From Crocinitomicaceae bacterium (lineage in GTDB: Bacteria; Bacteroidota; Bacteroidia; Flavobacteriales_D; Crocinitomicaceae): a DNA stretch of 64,000 nt. Shown here piece by piece: positions 35,290 to 44,887 of the stretch; within the stretch, counting starts at the first letter, position 1, and each line of letters begins with the position of its first letter. The stretch covers positions 1 through 64,000 of the forward strand of contig JAIOZF010000005.1 of NCBI GenBank assembly GCA_021740745.1, given 5' to 3'. The translations under genes were made by a program, and so were the position numbers. Under the pieces are notes generated by a model that did no database searches, was not told where the DNA came from, and saw only the letters and a list, made by a program, of their open reading frames with translations.

Positions 35290-35297
35290 TATTTTTG
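35290..35297 (+). promoter_or_regulatory. -7 box of the LTD/MopE secreted protein gene
   Basis: TATTTTTG matches TAnnTTTG exactly, 21 nt before the ATG at 35319. Confidence 0.5.
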
Positions 35298-35318
35298 TCA
35301 TTCAAAATCATATAAAAG

Positions 35319-37844
35319 ATGAAAAGAATACTATTTATTTTATGCCTTTTACCGACTGTAATTTTTGCTCAAACGACCAATCTATTCATATCTGAATATG
35401 GCGAAGGTTCTGGTGGAAACAAAAAATACCTTGAAATTTATAATGGAACCGGAGCAACGGTTGATTTGGCAAATTTCCAAATTTGGAAAGGAATAAATGG
35501 AGCGGTTTGGGGTGCACCTTTATCACTCACTGGATCCTTATTAAATGGGAGTACTTATGTCATTGGTAATAACAATATAGATGTTATTGGTGCGGATTTA
35601 TACAACACTTATATCAATTTCAATGGAGATGATGCAATGGGTTTAGCATGGAATGGAGGATCTGGAGCTACTTTTACATTATTAGATGTTTTTGGAATTG
35701 AAGGAATTGATCCAGGAACAAGTTGGACAATTGCTGGTAACGCGAGTGCTTCTCAAGATAAAATCTTAATTCGTAAACCAACAGTTTGTTCACCAAGTAC
35801 TGATTGGACAGTTATTGCAGGTACAGATGCCGCTTCTTCGCAATACACGATTGTTGTTGATCCATACAATTTAACTAGTCAAACAACTGATTTAGGAATC
35901 CATACCGCAACGTGTATCACAAGTTGTAATACAACAAGTTCTTTCTCTATTACGAATTGTACATCATACACCGTTCCCAGTGGAGATGAGACGTATACGG
36001 TATCTGGAATTTATTTAGATACTATTCCAAATGCTGCATTGTGTGATAGTGTTATGACAATAGATGTTACCATCACAACTGGAATTACTTATTATGCAGA
36101 TTTAGATACGGATGGTTTAGGTGATGCGAACAACACAACTATCGGTTGCGTTTTGCCAGTTGGATACGTAACAAATAGTAACGATTGTAATGATACAGAT
36201 AACCTAATAGGCCTTCCAACAACAGTTTATTATTTGGATGCTGATCTTGACACCTATGGTGATTTGAATAGCACCACTGTCGCTTGTTCATTGCCGGCAG
36301 GATACGTAACAAATTCATTGGATTGTAATGATAATGACAATACTATAAATCCGATGGGAATTGAGATCCTTGATAATGGAATCGATGAGGATTGCTCTGG
36401 TTCAGATGCATCTGCATTAGGTACCCAAATTGGATTATATGAATTCACTGCTGCAGCTGCTTGTCCAGTTACAGCAGTATCAGTAACAACTCAACCTTCA
36501 AATGCTGTTTTTAGTGATTACACAAGCACAGGAACGAGTTGTTCTCAAGCCAACAATGTATTCAGCAATAGTGGTTGGAATACCACACCATCAATTGATT
36601 TAGGAGAATACAATGAGTTTTCAATTCAAGCAAATGACTGCTCTACTTTGGATTTGAATCGCATTATTTTCACGCATAGAATAAGTGGTTCTGGTGGTAC
36701 ACCAACATGGACTCTTCGCTCTAGCGCAGACAATTACACGGCTGATTTAGCAACAGGTACACCTCTAACAACAGACAAAACTGATACTATCAATTTATCT
36801 GCTGCATTCGACGCATTAACGCAAGTATCTTTCCGTTTCTATATCACGAATATGGGAGCCACAGGCTCTACTTGGAGAAATGATAACGTTCGAGTTATTG
36901 GAAATTTCGGTTCATTGACACCTCAAACTTTCTATGCTGATACAGACAGTGATACTTACGGTGATTTAAACGCTCCATTGACTGTTTGTACACCACCAGC
37001 AGGGTATGTTTCAGATAATACAGATTGTGATGATACAGATGGTTTAGTTAATCCTATGACAACTTGGTATCAAGATAATGATGGCGATTTATCTGGTAAT
37101 ACTGCAGTAACTTTTGTAGGTTGTACTCCTCCTGTTGGGTATGTTTTAGATTCAGGTGACTGTGACGATAATGACGTTTTAATTGTTTTACCAACAACGT
37201 ATTATGCAGACGCCGACAATGATGGATTCGGTGCAGGGCTTGGGCTTGTATTATGTACAAATCCAGGTGCAGGATATGTAACAAACCAAGGCGATTGCGA
37301 CGATGCATTAAATACAGTTTATCCGGGAGCCCCAGAAATCTGCGACCAATTAGATAACAATTGTAATGGTACATCTGATGAAGGTTTAATTTTTAATGCA
37401 TATTTCACAGATACAGACAATGACACATATGGAACGGGAACGGGAACATTGTATTGCCAAGATCCCGGAACAGGCTATTCATTAATTGATGGTGATTGTA
37501 ATGATTCAAATCCAAATGCTTATCCTGGTGCAACAGAAATCCTAGATAATGGGATTGATGAAAACTGCGATGGTGTAGATGGGTATTTATCTATTGACCA
37601 AATCGAAGCAGTTGTTTTGACAATTTACCCAAATCCTTCAATTGGCATTTTTACTATTAAATTCAATACTGAATTAAATGGACAAATTGTGTGTGCAGAC
37701 TTAAATGGTAAAACATTGAAAACAATCGCAATATCAAATTCTGAACAAGTATTGGATTTCTCAGAATTAGCAAATGGAAATTACTTGCTTAAAATTATGA
37801 CTGAAGTTGGCGTTCGTCAATTTAGAATTGTCATTCAAAAGTAA
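35319..37844 (+). CDS. T9SS type A secreted protein with lamin-tail and MopE-like repeats
   Basis: The 841-aa protein has a signal peptide (MKRILFILCLLPTVIFA) and an LTD/lamin-tail-like domain (LFISEYGEGSGGNKKYLEIYNGTGATVDL, about 20-190). Six MopE-type 'putative metal-binding' repeats follow (YYADxDxDGxG...GYVTNxxDCNDxD...), two near 260-365 and four near 530-740. A beta domain of about 170 residues lies between the two groups. The last 75 residues (IYPNPSIGIFTIKF...ANGNYLLKI) are a type A T9SS sorting domain. Asp-rich repeats suggest calcium-stabilised, cell-surface or released protein. The function is unknown. Confidence 0.9.
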   Translation: MKRILFILCLLPTVIFAQTTNLFISEYGEGSGGNKKYLEIYNGTGATVDLANFQIWKGINGAVWGAPLSLTGSLLNGSTYVIGNNNIDVIGADLYNTYINFNGDDAMGLAWNGGSGATFTLLDVFGIEGIDPGTSWTIAGNASASQDKILIRKPTVCSPSTDWTVIAGTDAASSQYTIVVDPYNLTSQTTDLGIHTATCITSCNTTSSFSITNCTSYTVPSGDETYTVSGIYLDTIPNAALCDSVMTIDVTITTGITYYADLDTDGLGDANNTTIGCVLPVGYVTNSNDCNDTDNLIGLPTTVYYLDADLDTYGDLNSTTVACSLPAGYVTNSLDCNDNDNTINPMGIEILDNGIDEDCSGSDASALGTQIGLYEFTAAAACPVTAVSVTTQPSNAVFSDYTSTGTSCSQANNVFSNSGWNTTPSIDLGEYNEFSIQANDCSTLDLNRIIFTHRISGSGGTPTWTLRSSADNYTADLATGTPLTTDKTDTINLSAAFDALTQVSFRFYITNMGATGSTWRNDNVRVIGNFGSLTPQTFYADTDSDTYGDLNAPLTVCTPPAGYVSDNTDCDDTDGLVNPMTTWYQDNDGDLSGNTAVTFVGCTPPVGYVLDSGDCDDNDVLIVLPTTYYADADNDGFGAGLGLVLCTNPGAGYVTNQGDCDDALNTVYPGAPEICDQLDNNCNGTSDEGLIFNAYFTDTDNDTYGTGTGTLYCQDPGTGYSLIDGDCNDSNPNAYPGATEILDNGIDENCDGVDGYLSIDQIEAVVLTIYPNPSIGIFTIKFNTELNGQIVCADLNGKTLKTIAISNSEQVLDFSELANGNYLLKIMTEVGVRQFRIVIQK

Positions 37845-37863
37845 GCGCATTCAATATTAATGT

Positions 37864-37891
37864 GAAAGGCTATCCATTTGGGTAGCCTTTC
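37864..37891 (+). terminator. intrinsic terminator
   Basis: GAAAGGCTATCC-att-tGGGTAGCCTTTC is a long stem with a T-rich 3' side just after the LTD/MopE gene. Confidence 0.88.
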
Positions 37892-37946
37892 TTCATTGCA
37901 TTACGTACTTTTAACCAAAATATTAAGATTATCTTTCACAAGAACT

Positions 37947-37954
37947 TATTTTTG
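37947..37954 (+). promoter_or_regulatory. -7 box of the M1 peptidase gene
   Basis: TATTTTTG matches TAnnTTTG exactly, 16 nt before the ATG at 37971. Confidence 0.5.
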
Positions 37955-37970
37955 TAAAAACTGAATTCAA

Positions 37971-40900
37971 ATGAAAAACCTTTTTTTAGTTACCCTTCTA
38001 CTATTTGGATCGAATATCGCGCTGTCGCAAACATATTGGCAACAAGAAGTGAATTACAAGATTGATGTTAAACTAGATGATGTTAATCATACTATCTCAG
38101 CATTTGAGGAGTTTGAGTACATTAATAACTCACCAGATCAATTGGATAAAATATATATTCACCTTTGGCCAAATGCCTATCGCAATGGAAAAACTGCTCT
38201 AGGAAAACAACAGTATCACGGTGGTGAAACCATGTTAACCTATGGTGATGATATAGATAAAGGTGGAATTGATTCACTTGATTTTAAAGTAAATGGACTT
38301 GCAACCAAATGGGAATATGATCCAGAACATATTGATATCGGTATAATTTATCTTGCAACACCTCTTAAAAGTGGAGAACAAATTACCATTTCAACCCCCT
38401 TTAAAGTTAAATTACCTTCAGGTAAAATTTCTCGTTTAGGACATATTGATCAATCTTATCAAATAACTCAATGGTATCCAAAACCAGCAGTATATGATAA
38501 AAATGGTTGGAACCCAATTCCATATTTGAACCAAGGTGAATTTTATTCTGAATATGGAACGTTTGATGTAAGCATAACACTTCCGAAAAACTATGTGGTT
38601 GGATCAACAGGTGATTTACAAACAGATTCTGAAATCACTTTTCTTGAAAACAAATCACTGGAAACACTTACAAAAATTACAGAATACCTTCAGCAAAAGC
38701 AAGGTCGAGCGGGAAAAACAGATTTCCCTCCTTCTTCTACTGAATGGAAAACGATTCGCTATACACAATCCAAAGTGCATGATTTTGCATGGTTCGCCGA
38801 TAAACGCTTTGCCGTAAACAAGGGAGAAGTCACGCTTCCTCATTCCAAAAGAAAGGTTACCACTTGGGCAATGTGGGTCCCTCACAACACCTTTACTTGG
38901 CGTTATGCTGATGAATATTTGAGAGATGGGACTTATTATTATTCACTTTGGAATGGTGATTATCCTTACAATCAAGTTACAGCTGTTGATGGTACAATCA
39001 GTGCGGGTGGTGGAATGGAGTATCCAAATGTTACGGTTATTGGAAATGCGAGCAACAAGGAAGAATTGGAGGTGGTGATTGTTCACGAAGTTGGTCACAA
39101 CTGGTTTTACGGAATTATGGGCACCAATGAGCGCGTTCATGGATGGATGGATGAAGGAATCAATACCTTGAATGAAATACGCTACGTTCAAACGAAATAC
39201 CCGGATAACACGCGTTTATCAGATATGGTCATGAATGGACAGTTTCACATGAATGATTTGGATCACCACGATATGGCCGATGTATTTTATCGTTTATCAG
39301 CCGTGTTAGGAGAAGATCAACCAATTGAAACACATTCAGCTGAATTTACATCCGCTAATTACGGTGGAATCATGTATCAAAAAACAGGATTAGTTTTCTA
39401 TTACCTGAAAGATTATTTAGGAGATGAATTGTTCGATAAGTCAATGATGGCTTATTTTGAAGAATGGAAATTCAAACATCCACAACCAGAGGATATGCGT
39501 GCAACTTTAGAACGTGTTTCTGGTAAAAACCTTAACTGGTTGTTTGAAGATTTAATTCAAACGACAAAGCATGCTGATTATAAGTTAGTGAAGGTTAAAG
39601 AAAACGAAACCGGTACTTCAGTAAAAGTTAAAAATGTAGGGCAAGTTGATGGTCCAATTGAAGTCAATGCCATTAAAAATGGTGAAGTTGTGGAGACCAA
39701 ATGGGCTGAACCTGGTCAGAAAAAGTCTACCCTTGAACTAACAACGAAAGATGCGGATGAAATTCGAATTGACGCGAGTAAAGATATTCCTGAATTGTAT
39801 CGCAAGAACAATAATTGGAAATCAACAGGCATTTGTAAGAAGTTTGAACCACTTGCTTTCGAATTTTTAATTGGTGACAACGAGCCGACAAAAACGAATC
39901 TTTTTTGGACTCCAGTGATTGCTGGCAACGCCTATGACAAATTCATGATTGGTGCAGCTATTCACAACAATGCCATCCCGTTTAATAAATTTCAGTACTT
40001 AATTGCTCCAATGTATTCTTTTGGTCGACAAATGGTTTCTGGAATAGCAGAATTTAGCTATACTTCCCTGCCTTCACGTGGATTGAAAACTTCACGTTTT
40101 GGTTTATCCGTTAAATCGTTCAAATTCGATACAACTGCAAATTTGCGTAAAAATCAAGGAGCATATTTGGCAATTGCACCATACTGGATAGCGAAAATTG
40201 GTAACAAGCGAAACTCTTCTCCACTTTCACAGCAAATTTTAATTCAAGGCATTGGACGTTATGATATTTATTCAAACGTGCGTGCAAATTACGTAGGTGG
40301 TTTAATTAAATACAATCTTGATTTAAGTTATCCCGATCACAAATTAAACATTCAAGTGCGTAACGAAAACATTGCTGCAACAGAAGTCGATATGGGTCGC
40401 ATTTTGGTTGAATCAACATATCGCTTCCGTTATTTAAAAAACAAGATGAAGCGTTGGGTTGAAATTCGTGGATTCATTGGAAATAATTACACTTTCAGAA
40501 AAAAATTCAACAATTCTTACACTTATCCGTTTGCAATGTCATTAAGCGGAAGCGACGGTCAACAAGATTTATTCTTCGAAGATTACTATTTTGGAAGGGG
40601 AAGCATCTCTGGATTATGGTCTCAACAGCGCGATGAAAACATGGGTGGATTTAAAAGTACAGCTTGGTATGGAACAACGAGTAATTGTATGGCAACTGGA
40701 AACTTATATGTTCAATTACCCATTCCTCAAGTTGGTATTTTCGGAATTTTTGCAGATGCCGGAGCATTTAACAATGGTGTAAGCGTTAAGACTGCTATAA
40801 ATACAGGTTTAGCAATGCGTTTAGGTAAAATCTTCGCTATCTATTTCCCTATATGGATGAGTGATGAATTATCAAATTCTTTTGGTAGTTCTTCTTACGG

Positions 40901-40973
40901 TGAAAAAGTACGTTTCACGTTGAAGTTCAATCCAATTAACAAACCATTGAAATTAGGATCTTTGTTGGAGTAA
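37971..40973 (+). CDS. secreted M1-family metallopeptidase with barrel-like C-terminus
   Basis: The 1000-aa protein has a signal peptide (MKNLFLVTLLLFGSNIALSQ) and an M1 gluzincin core: GGGMEYPNVT near residue 345 (GAMEN counterpart) and VIVHEVGHNWFYG near 371 with the second zinc glutamate in WMDEGINTLNE near 394. Residues from about 650 onward alternate hydrophobic and polar strands and end in YGEKVRFTLKFNP, like an outer-membrane barrel or surface domain. M1 enzymes remove N-terminal residues from peptides. No type A or B T9SS sorting domain is visible, so outer-membrane anchoring by the C-terminal part is inferred. A lipoprotein gene starts 5 nt downstream. Confidence 0.88.
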   Translation: MKNLFLVTLLLFGSNIALSQTYWQQEVNYKIDVKLDDVNHTISAFEEFEYINNSPDQLDKIYIHLWPNAYRNGKTALGKQQYHGGETMLTYGDDIDKGGIDSLDFKVNGLATKWEYDPEHIDIGIIYLATPLKSGEQITISTPFKVKLPSGKISRLGHIDQSYQITQWYPKPAVYDKNGWNPIPYLNQGEFYSEYGTFDVSITLPKNYVVGSTGDLQTDSEITFLENKSLETLTKITEYLQQKQGRAGKTDFPPSSTEWKTIRYTQSKVHDFAWFADKRFAVNKGEVTLPHSKRKVTTWAMWVPHNTFTWRYADEYLRDGTYYYSLWNGDYPYNQVTAVDGTISAGGGMEYPNVTVIGNASNKEELEVVIVHEVGHNWFYGIMGTNERVHGWMDEGINTLNEIRYVQTKYPDNTRLSDMVMNGQFHMNDLDHHDMADVFYRLSAVLGEDQPIETHSAEFTSANYGGIMYQKTGLVFYYLKDYLGDELFDKSMMAYFEEWKFKHPQPEDMRATLERVSGKNLNWLFEDLIQTTKHADYKLVKVKENETGTSVKVKNVGQVDGPIEVNAIKNGEVVETKWAEPGQKKSTLELTTKDADEIRIDASKDIPELYRKNNNWKSTGICKKFEPLAFEFLIGDNEPTKTNLFWTPVIAGNAYDKFMIGAAIHNNAIPFNKFQYLIAPMYSFGRQMVSGIAEFSYTSLPSRGLKTSRFGLSVKSFKFDTTANLRKNQGAYLAIAPYWIAKIGNKRNSSPLSQQILIQGIGRYDIYSNVRANYVGGLIKYNLDLSYPDHKLNIQVRNENIAATEVDMGRILVESTYRFRYLKNKMKRWVEIRGFIGNNYTFRKKFNNSYTYPFAMSLSGSDGQQDLFFEDYYFGRGSISGLWSQQRDENMGGFKSTAWYGTTSNCMATGNLYVQLPIPQVGIFGIFADAGAFNNGVSVKTAINTGLAMRLGKIFAIYFPIWMSDELSNSFGSSSYGEKVRFTLKFNPINKPLKLGSLLE

Positions 40974-40978
40974 GGGAT

Positions 40979-41374
40979 ATGAAAAAAGCACATTTATTAT
41001 TCGTTTTAATCGGTCTGAGTGTTTTGTTTGCTGCTTGCACGAAAAAGACATTTAAATTGAAAGAGGAATTTACGCTTGCGTTTAATAACACTGGGATAGT
41101 GAAATTGGGAGGTAAAGACAAAATGGAACTCAAATTCACAAAGTTGGTGGAAGAATCACGTTGTGCACCAGGAAAGACCTGTGTTTGGGAAGGAAGAGTT
41201 TCAGTTGATATTGAACTTGACAACAACGAAATTATAACACTTGGATTGGGAGATGGATTTACATCAGTTACAAGCTACAAAAATCACAACATAGAATTGC
41301 TGGAAGTTTCTTACGAAAATAAAGAAGACTTTGGTAAGGAAAGCAAATATATCCTAAAACTGAAAGTAGATTAA
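40979..41374 (+). CDS. hypothetical lipoprotein
   Basis: The 131-aa protein has a lipoprotein signal peptide (MKKAHLLFVLIGLSVLFAAC) with lipidation cysteine at residue 20. A small beta-rich domain with ESRCAPGKTCVWEG near residues 60-73 follows; that two-cysteine 'CxxGxxCxWxG' motif is seen in small Bacteroidota lipoproteins of unknown function. It lies 5 nt after the M1 peptidase stop and is probably co-transcribed. It ends 6 bp from the convergent helicase gene without a terminator. Confidence 0.78.
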   Translation: MKKAHLLFVLIGLSVLFAACTKKTFKLKEEFTLAFNNTGIVKLGGKDKMELKFTKLVEESRCAPGKTCVWEGRVSVDIELDNNEIITLGLGDGFTSVTSYKNHNIELLEVSYENKEDFGKESKYILKLKVD

Positions 41375-41380
41375 ATCAAT

Positions 41381-42502
41381 TTATTTCGTTTCACGAATTT
41401 GTTTGAAACCGATAGAAAGGGTACGTTCGTAATTGCGTAGAATTTTGATTTCAGATGGGTTGACAAGACATAACGAAACACCTTCTTTTCCTGCTCTTGC
41501 CGTTCTTCCGCTTCGATGCGTGTAATATTCTTCGCTTTCTGGTAATTGATAGTGAATAACAAACGAAAGTCCTTCCACATCTATTCCTCGAGCCGCCAAA
41601 TCAGTTGCAACCAAAATTTGTACGTTGCCATTTTTAAATGCGCGCATTACTTTATCACGTTCCTTTTGTTGCAAGTCACCATGAATTGCATCCGCTAATA
41701 CATTTTTTGATTGAAGTTGTTTTGCTAATTTCTGAGCGGTAGCTTTCGTTCTGCAAAAAACAACTCCCCTATTCTCTTTTTCAGTTTTCAAAAATTGCAA
41801 CAAGACATATAATTTATCTGTATCATCGCAAATTAAGTACTGATGATTAATCTTGTTGTTAACAACATTCTTCGGATTAACCGTTATCCTATGTGCATTT
41901 GGAGAAAGATACTTTTTAATAATTTGTTGAATTCCCGCTGGTATTGTTGCCGAAAAAAGCCATTTATTTCCAACGTTGCGCATCGAACTCATGATTTCGT
42001 CCAATTCAACTTTGAAACCCATGCTCAACATCTCATCTGCCTCATCCAAAACAATTGTCTCAACATGACTCAAATCGAGTGCTTTTCGATTGATTAAATC
42101 GATTAATCGTCCAGGTGTTGCAACCACAATGTGTGTTGGTCGTTGCAAAGCAGATATCTGCAAATCAATATTTTCTCCACCATAAACAGCTTCGATAAAT
42201 ATGCGTTCTGAGTATTTCGTGAATTTGAATAATTGTTTGGCGACTTGCTGACCTAATTCACGTGTGGGACATAAAATCAAGGCTTGAATTTCCTTTCGAT
42301 CAGCATCGATGTTTTCCAAAAGTGGTAATCCGTAAGCAGCCGTTTTACCTGTTCCCGTTTGAGCTTGACCCACAATATCTGTTTCTCCATCAATCAATAA
42401 TGGAATTACTTTATGCTGAATCTCCGTTGGAGTAATGATGTTCAACTCTTTCAATCCTTTAATAAGATTGCCACTTACGCCTAATTCTTCAAAATTTCTC
42501 AA
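41381..42502 (-). CDS. DEAD-box ATP-dependent RNA helicase (TTG start)
   Basis: The 373-aa protein contains the complete DEAD-box core: Q-motif region FEELG...TPTEIQ, motif I AQTGTGKT, Ia PTRELGQQ, II DEAD, III SAT, VI HRSGRTARAG. It ends shortly after motif VI with no RNA-binding tail, so it is a minimal helicase. It presumably unwinds structured RNA in ribosome assembly or decay. The frame has no ATG near its N-terminus. The first canonical start is the TTG at 42502, directly before the required Q-motif phenylalanine region and 25 nt after a TACCTTTG -7 box, so TTG initiation is likely. Confidence 0.9.
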   Translation of the reverse strand: MRNFEELGVSGNLIKGLKELNIITPTEIQHKVIPLLIDGETDIVGQAQTGTGKTAAYGLPLLENIDADRKEIQALILCPTRELGQQVAKQLFKFTKYSERIFIEAVYGGENIDLQISALQRPTHIVVATPGRLIDLINRKALDLSHVETIVLDEADEMLSMGFKVELDEIMSSMRNVGNKWLFSATIPAGIQQIIKKYLSPNAHRITVNPKNVVNNKINHQYLICDDTDKLYVLLQFLKTEKENRGVVFCRTKATAQKLAKQLQSKNVLADAIHGDLQQKERDKVMRAFKNGNVQILVATDLAARGIDVEGLSFVIHYQLPESEEYYTHRSGRTARAGKEGVSLCLVNPSEIKILRNYERTLSIGFKQIRETK

Positions 42503-42527
42503 AACGGATGGAATATATTTAATGGTA

Positions 42528-42535
42528 CAAAGGTA
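42528..42535 (-). promoter_or_regulatory. -7 box of the DEAD-box helicase gene
   Basis: TACCTTTG on the minus strand matches TAnnTTTG exactly and gives a leader of roughly 20 nt before the TTG start. Confidence 0.5.
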
Positions 42536-42574
42536 ATTGAAAGTTTGGGAGACATTGAATTTAAAAAAGAACCC

Positions 42575-42997
42575 CTACTCTGAATCAATTAATTCAGCAT
42601 TACTTTTTATTTCAACTACCTTTTTATAAACTAGGAAATAATACGCAACAGCTCCTATTATTTCATATCCGATTAATCCAATGATACTAAAGAGTTCGAA
42701 GCCAATAAAAAAGATAGTACCAACAAAATGAATTACAAATATTGAGAAATGAAGCCAAATTGTAAAAGGGATTTTTTTCCATTGTTCGATCAGATAAATG
42801 ATAAAAATAGATGGAAATGATAACAGGAAACTTAAAATAAACCCAACAATAAAAACAAAAATAATATAATCAAATCCACGATTGAATCCAGGATTAGGAG
42901 TCGATAAAACCATTTCCTCCATCCACCATAGAAAAGTATTCATTAAGCTACCTCCAATAGCAATCGACAACCAAACAAGGAAATAGTTTTTCAACAT
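42575..42997 (-). CDS. hypothetical four-helix membrane protein
   Basis: I do not recognise this 140-aa protein. It has four predicted transmembrane helices (about 5-25, 43-68, 80-100 and 104-126), a short charged C-terminal tail and no cysteines. It starts immediately after the ABC-F stop codon (no gap), so it is expressed with that gene. The hydrophobic profile is the only support for membrane location. Confidence 0.7.
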   Translation of the reverse strand: MLKNYFLVWLSIAIGGSLMNTFLWWMEEMVLSTPNPGFNRGFDYIIFVFIVGFILSFLLSFPSIFIIYLIEQWKKIPFTIWLHFSIFVIHFVGTIFFIGFELFSIIGLIGYEIIGAVAYYFLVYKKVVEIKSNAELIDSE

Positions 42998-44884
42998 TTA
43001 AATAAACTCAGATAATTCCAACCAACGATCAGTCGCTGTTTCCAACTTAGAAACAACCTCCGACAAGCGAATTCCAGCATTCATTAATTCTTCGTTTGAC
43101 AAGCTTGAATCGGAAAGTTTATTCGTCAATTCCTCTTTTTCTAATTCAAGAATTTCCATGTCCTTTTCGGCTTGCTTGAATTCTTCTTTTTCCTTGAATG
43201 ACAATTTTCGTTTCTCAGCTGGCTTTTCAGAAGATTCAGAAAGTTGGGTAACCTTCACTTGTTTAGCCGGTTCACCATCCTTAATTTCTTGCTTTTCCTT
43301 TTTATAATCTGCCGCTGTTTGCTTACGGTATTCAGTGTAATTTCCAATAATATCTTTGATGGCACCTTCGCCTTCAAAAACAAATAAATGGTCAACCATT
43401 TTATCCATGAAATAACGGTCATGCGAAACAACAATCAAGCATCCTTCGAAGGTACGCAGGTAGTCTTCCAAGACTGACATTACGAAAATGTCAAGGTCAT
43501 TTGTTGGCTCATCTAAAATCAAGAAATTGGGATTAGACATCAACACCGTCATCAGTTTCAATCGACGTTTTTCTCCGCCACTCAACTTGTGTACAAAGTT
43601 GTAGTGCATATGACGTTCAAAAAGGAACTTCTCCAAAAACTGCGCAGCAGATAACTGACGACCTTTCTCAAGTGGAATAAATTCTGCAATATCGCGAATG
43701 ACATCAATCACTTTTTTGTCTTCATCAACCTTTATCAAATCTTGACTGTAGTAACCGAAAACGACTGTTTCACCCGTTACAACCTTTCCTCTATCAATCT
43801 CTTCTCGACCTTGAATCACATTCAAAAAAGTCGATTTACCCGTACCATTGTTTCCAACAATCCCCAAGCGTTCTTTGCGCTGAAAATTATAGGTAAAATT
43901 ATCTAAAATGACTTTATCACCGTAGGATTTTCCGATCTTGTGTAATTCCAAAATTTTAGATCCAAGACGTTCCATTTTAACTGGAATATCAATTTCATCC
44001 TCATCAATTCGTTGACTTGCAGCCTTTTTAACGCCTTCAAACGAATCAACTCTCGCTTTTTGTTTTACACTTCTCGCTTTCGGTTGACGACGAATCCAAT
44101 CTAATTCCTTTTTAAACGTATTCTTCGCTTTTTCAATGGTTGAAGACAATTGCTCTTGACGCTCCGCCTTCTTCTCTAAATAATAGGAGAAATTTCCTTT
44201 GTATTTATAGATCGTTTTATCTTCCAATTCATAAATAGTATCACATACAACCTCTAAAAAATAGCGGTCATGCGTCACCATTAAAATCGTTGATTTTGAC
44301 TTAGAAAGGTATTCTTCCAACCATTCGATCATATCTAAATCCAAGTGATTCGTTGGCTCATCGAGGATTAAGAAATCTGCTTCCGCAACTAGAACTTGGG
44401 CCAATGCCACACGTTTTTTTTGTCCACCAGATAGACTTCCAATCAATAAATCGGTGTTGTCCAATTTCAAAACAGAAAGAATCTGATTCACTTTGACTTC
44501 CATATCCCAAGCATTTAACTCAGTCAGTTCGTCGTAACATTCATGAATCAATGCTTCATTCCCTTCACGAAGTGCTTGATTGTATTTTTTAACTATTTGT
44601 AATTCAGGTAAATCATGCGAAAAAACAGCTTCAAGAATGGTATGTGTATCATCTAAATTTTCACTTTGCTGCATAAAAGCAACTCGAATATCATTGCGAT
44701 AAACGATGCGACCACTATCATAGGGTTCCAGCTCCATCAAACAGCGCAGCATGGTCGTTTTACCGTTACCATTTTTAGCAACGATTGCCACTTTTTGACC
44801 GAGGTCAATACCGAAAGTTAAATCAGAAAAAATAACTCGATCACCAAACGATTTGGTGAGATTTTCAACAGAAAGATAATTCAT
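42998..44884 (-). CDS. ABC-F family ATPase (Uup-like)
   Basis: The 628-aa protein has two ABC cassettes without membrane segments: Walker A AKNGNGKTT near residue 37 and GNNGTGKST near 345, signatures LSGGQKKRVAL near 150 and LSGGEKRRLKL near 440. The ABC-F interdomain linker (KNTFKKELDWIRRQPKARSVKQKARVDSF) lies near 240-275, and a charged coiled-coil C-terminus spans about 530-628. This layout is that of Uup-type ABC-F proteins, which act on ribosomes or structured DNA. It is preceded by DUF4293 (3 nt gap) and followed by a small membrane protein. Confidence 0.92.
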   Translation of the reverse strand: MNYLSVENLTKSFGDRVIFSDLTFGIDLGQKVAIVAKNGNGKTTMLRCLMELEPYDSGRIVYRNDIRVAFMQQSENLDDTHTILEAVFSHDLPELQIVKKYNQALREGNEALIHECYDELTELNAWDMEVKVNQILSVLKLDNTDLLIGSLSGGQKKRVALAQVLVAEADFLILDEPTNHLDLDMIEWLEEYLSKSKSTILMVTHDRYFLEVVCDTIYELEDKTIYKYKGNFSYYLEKKAERQEQLSSTIEKAKNTFKKELDWIRRQPKARSVKQKARVDSFEGVKKAASQRIDEDEIDIPVKMERLGSKILELHKIGKSYGDKVILDNFTYNFQRKERLGIVGNNGTGKSTFLNVIQGREEIDRGKVVTGETVVFGYYSQDLIKVDEDKKVIDVIRDIAEFIPLEKGRQLSAAQFLEKFLFERHMHYNFVHKLSGGEKRRLKLMTVLMSNPNFLILDEPTNDLDIFVMSVLEDYLRTFEGCLIVVSHDRYFMDKMVDHLFVFEGEGAIKDIIGNYTEYRKQTAADYKKEKQEIKDGEPAKQVKVTQLSESSEKPAEKRKLSFKEKEEFKQAEKDMEILELEKEELTNKLSDSSLSNEELMNAGIRLSEVVSKLETATDRWLELSEFI

Positions 44885-44887
44885 GAA

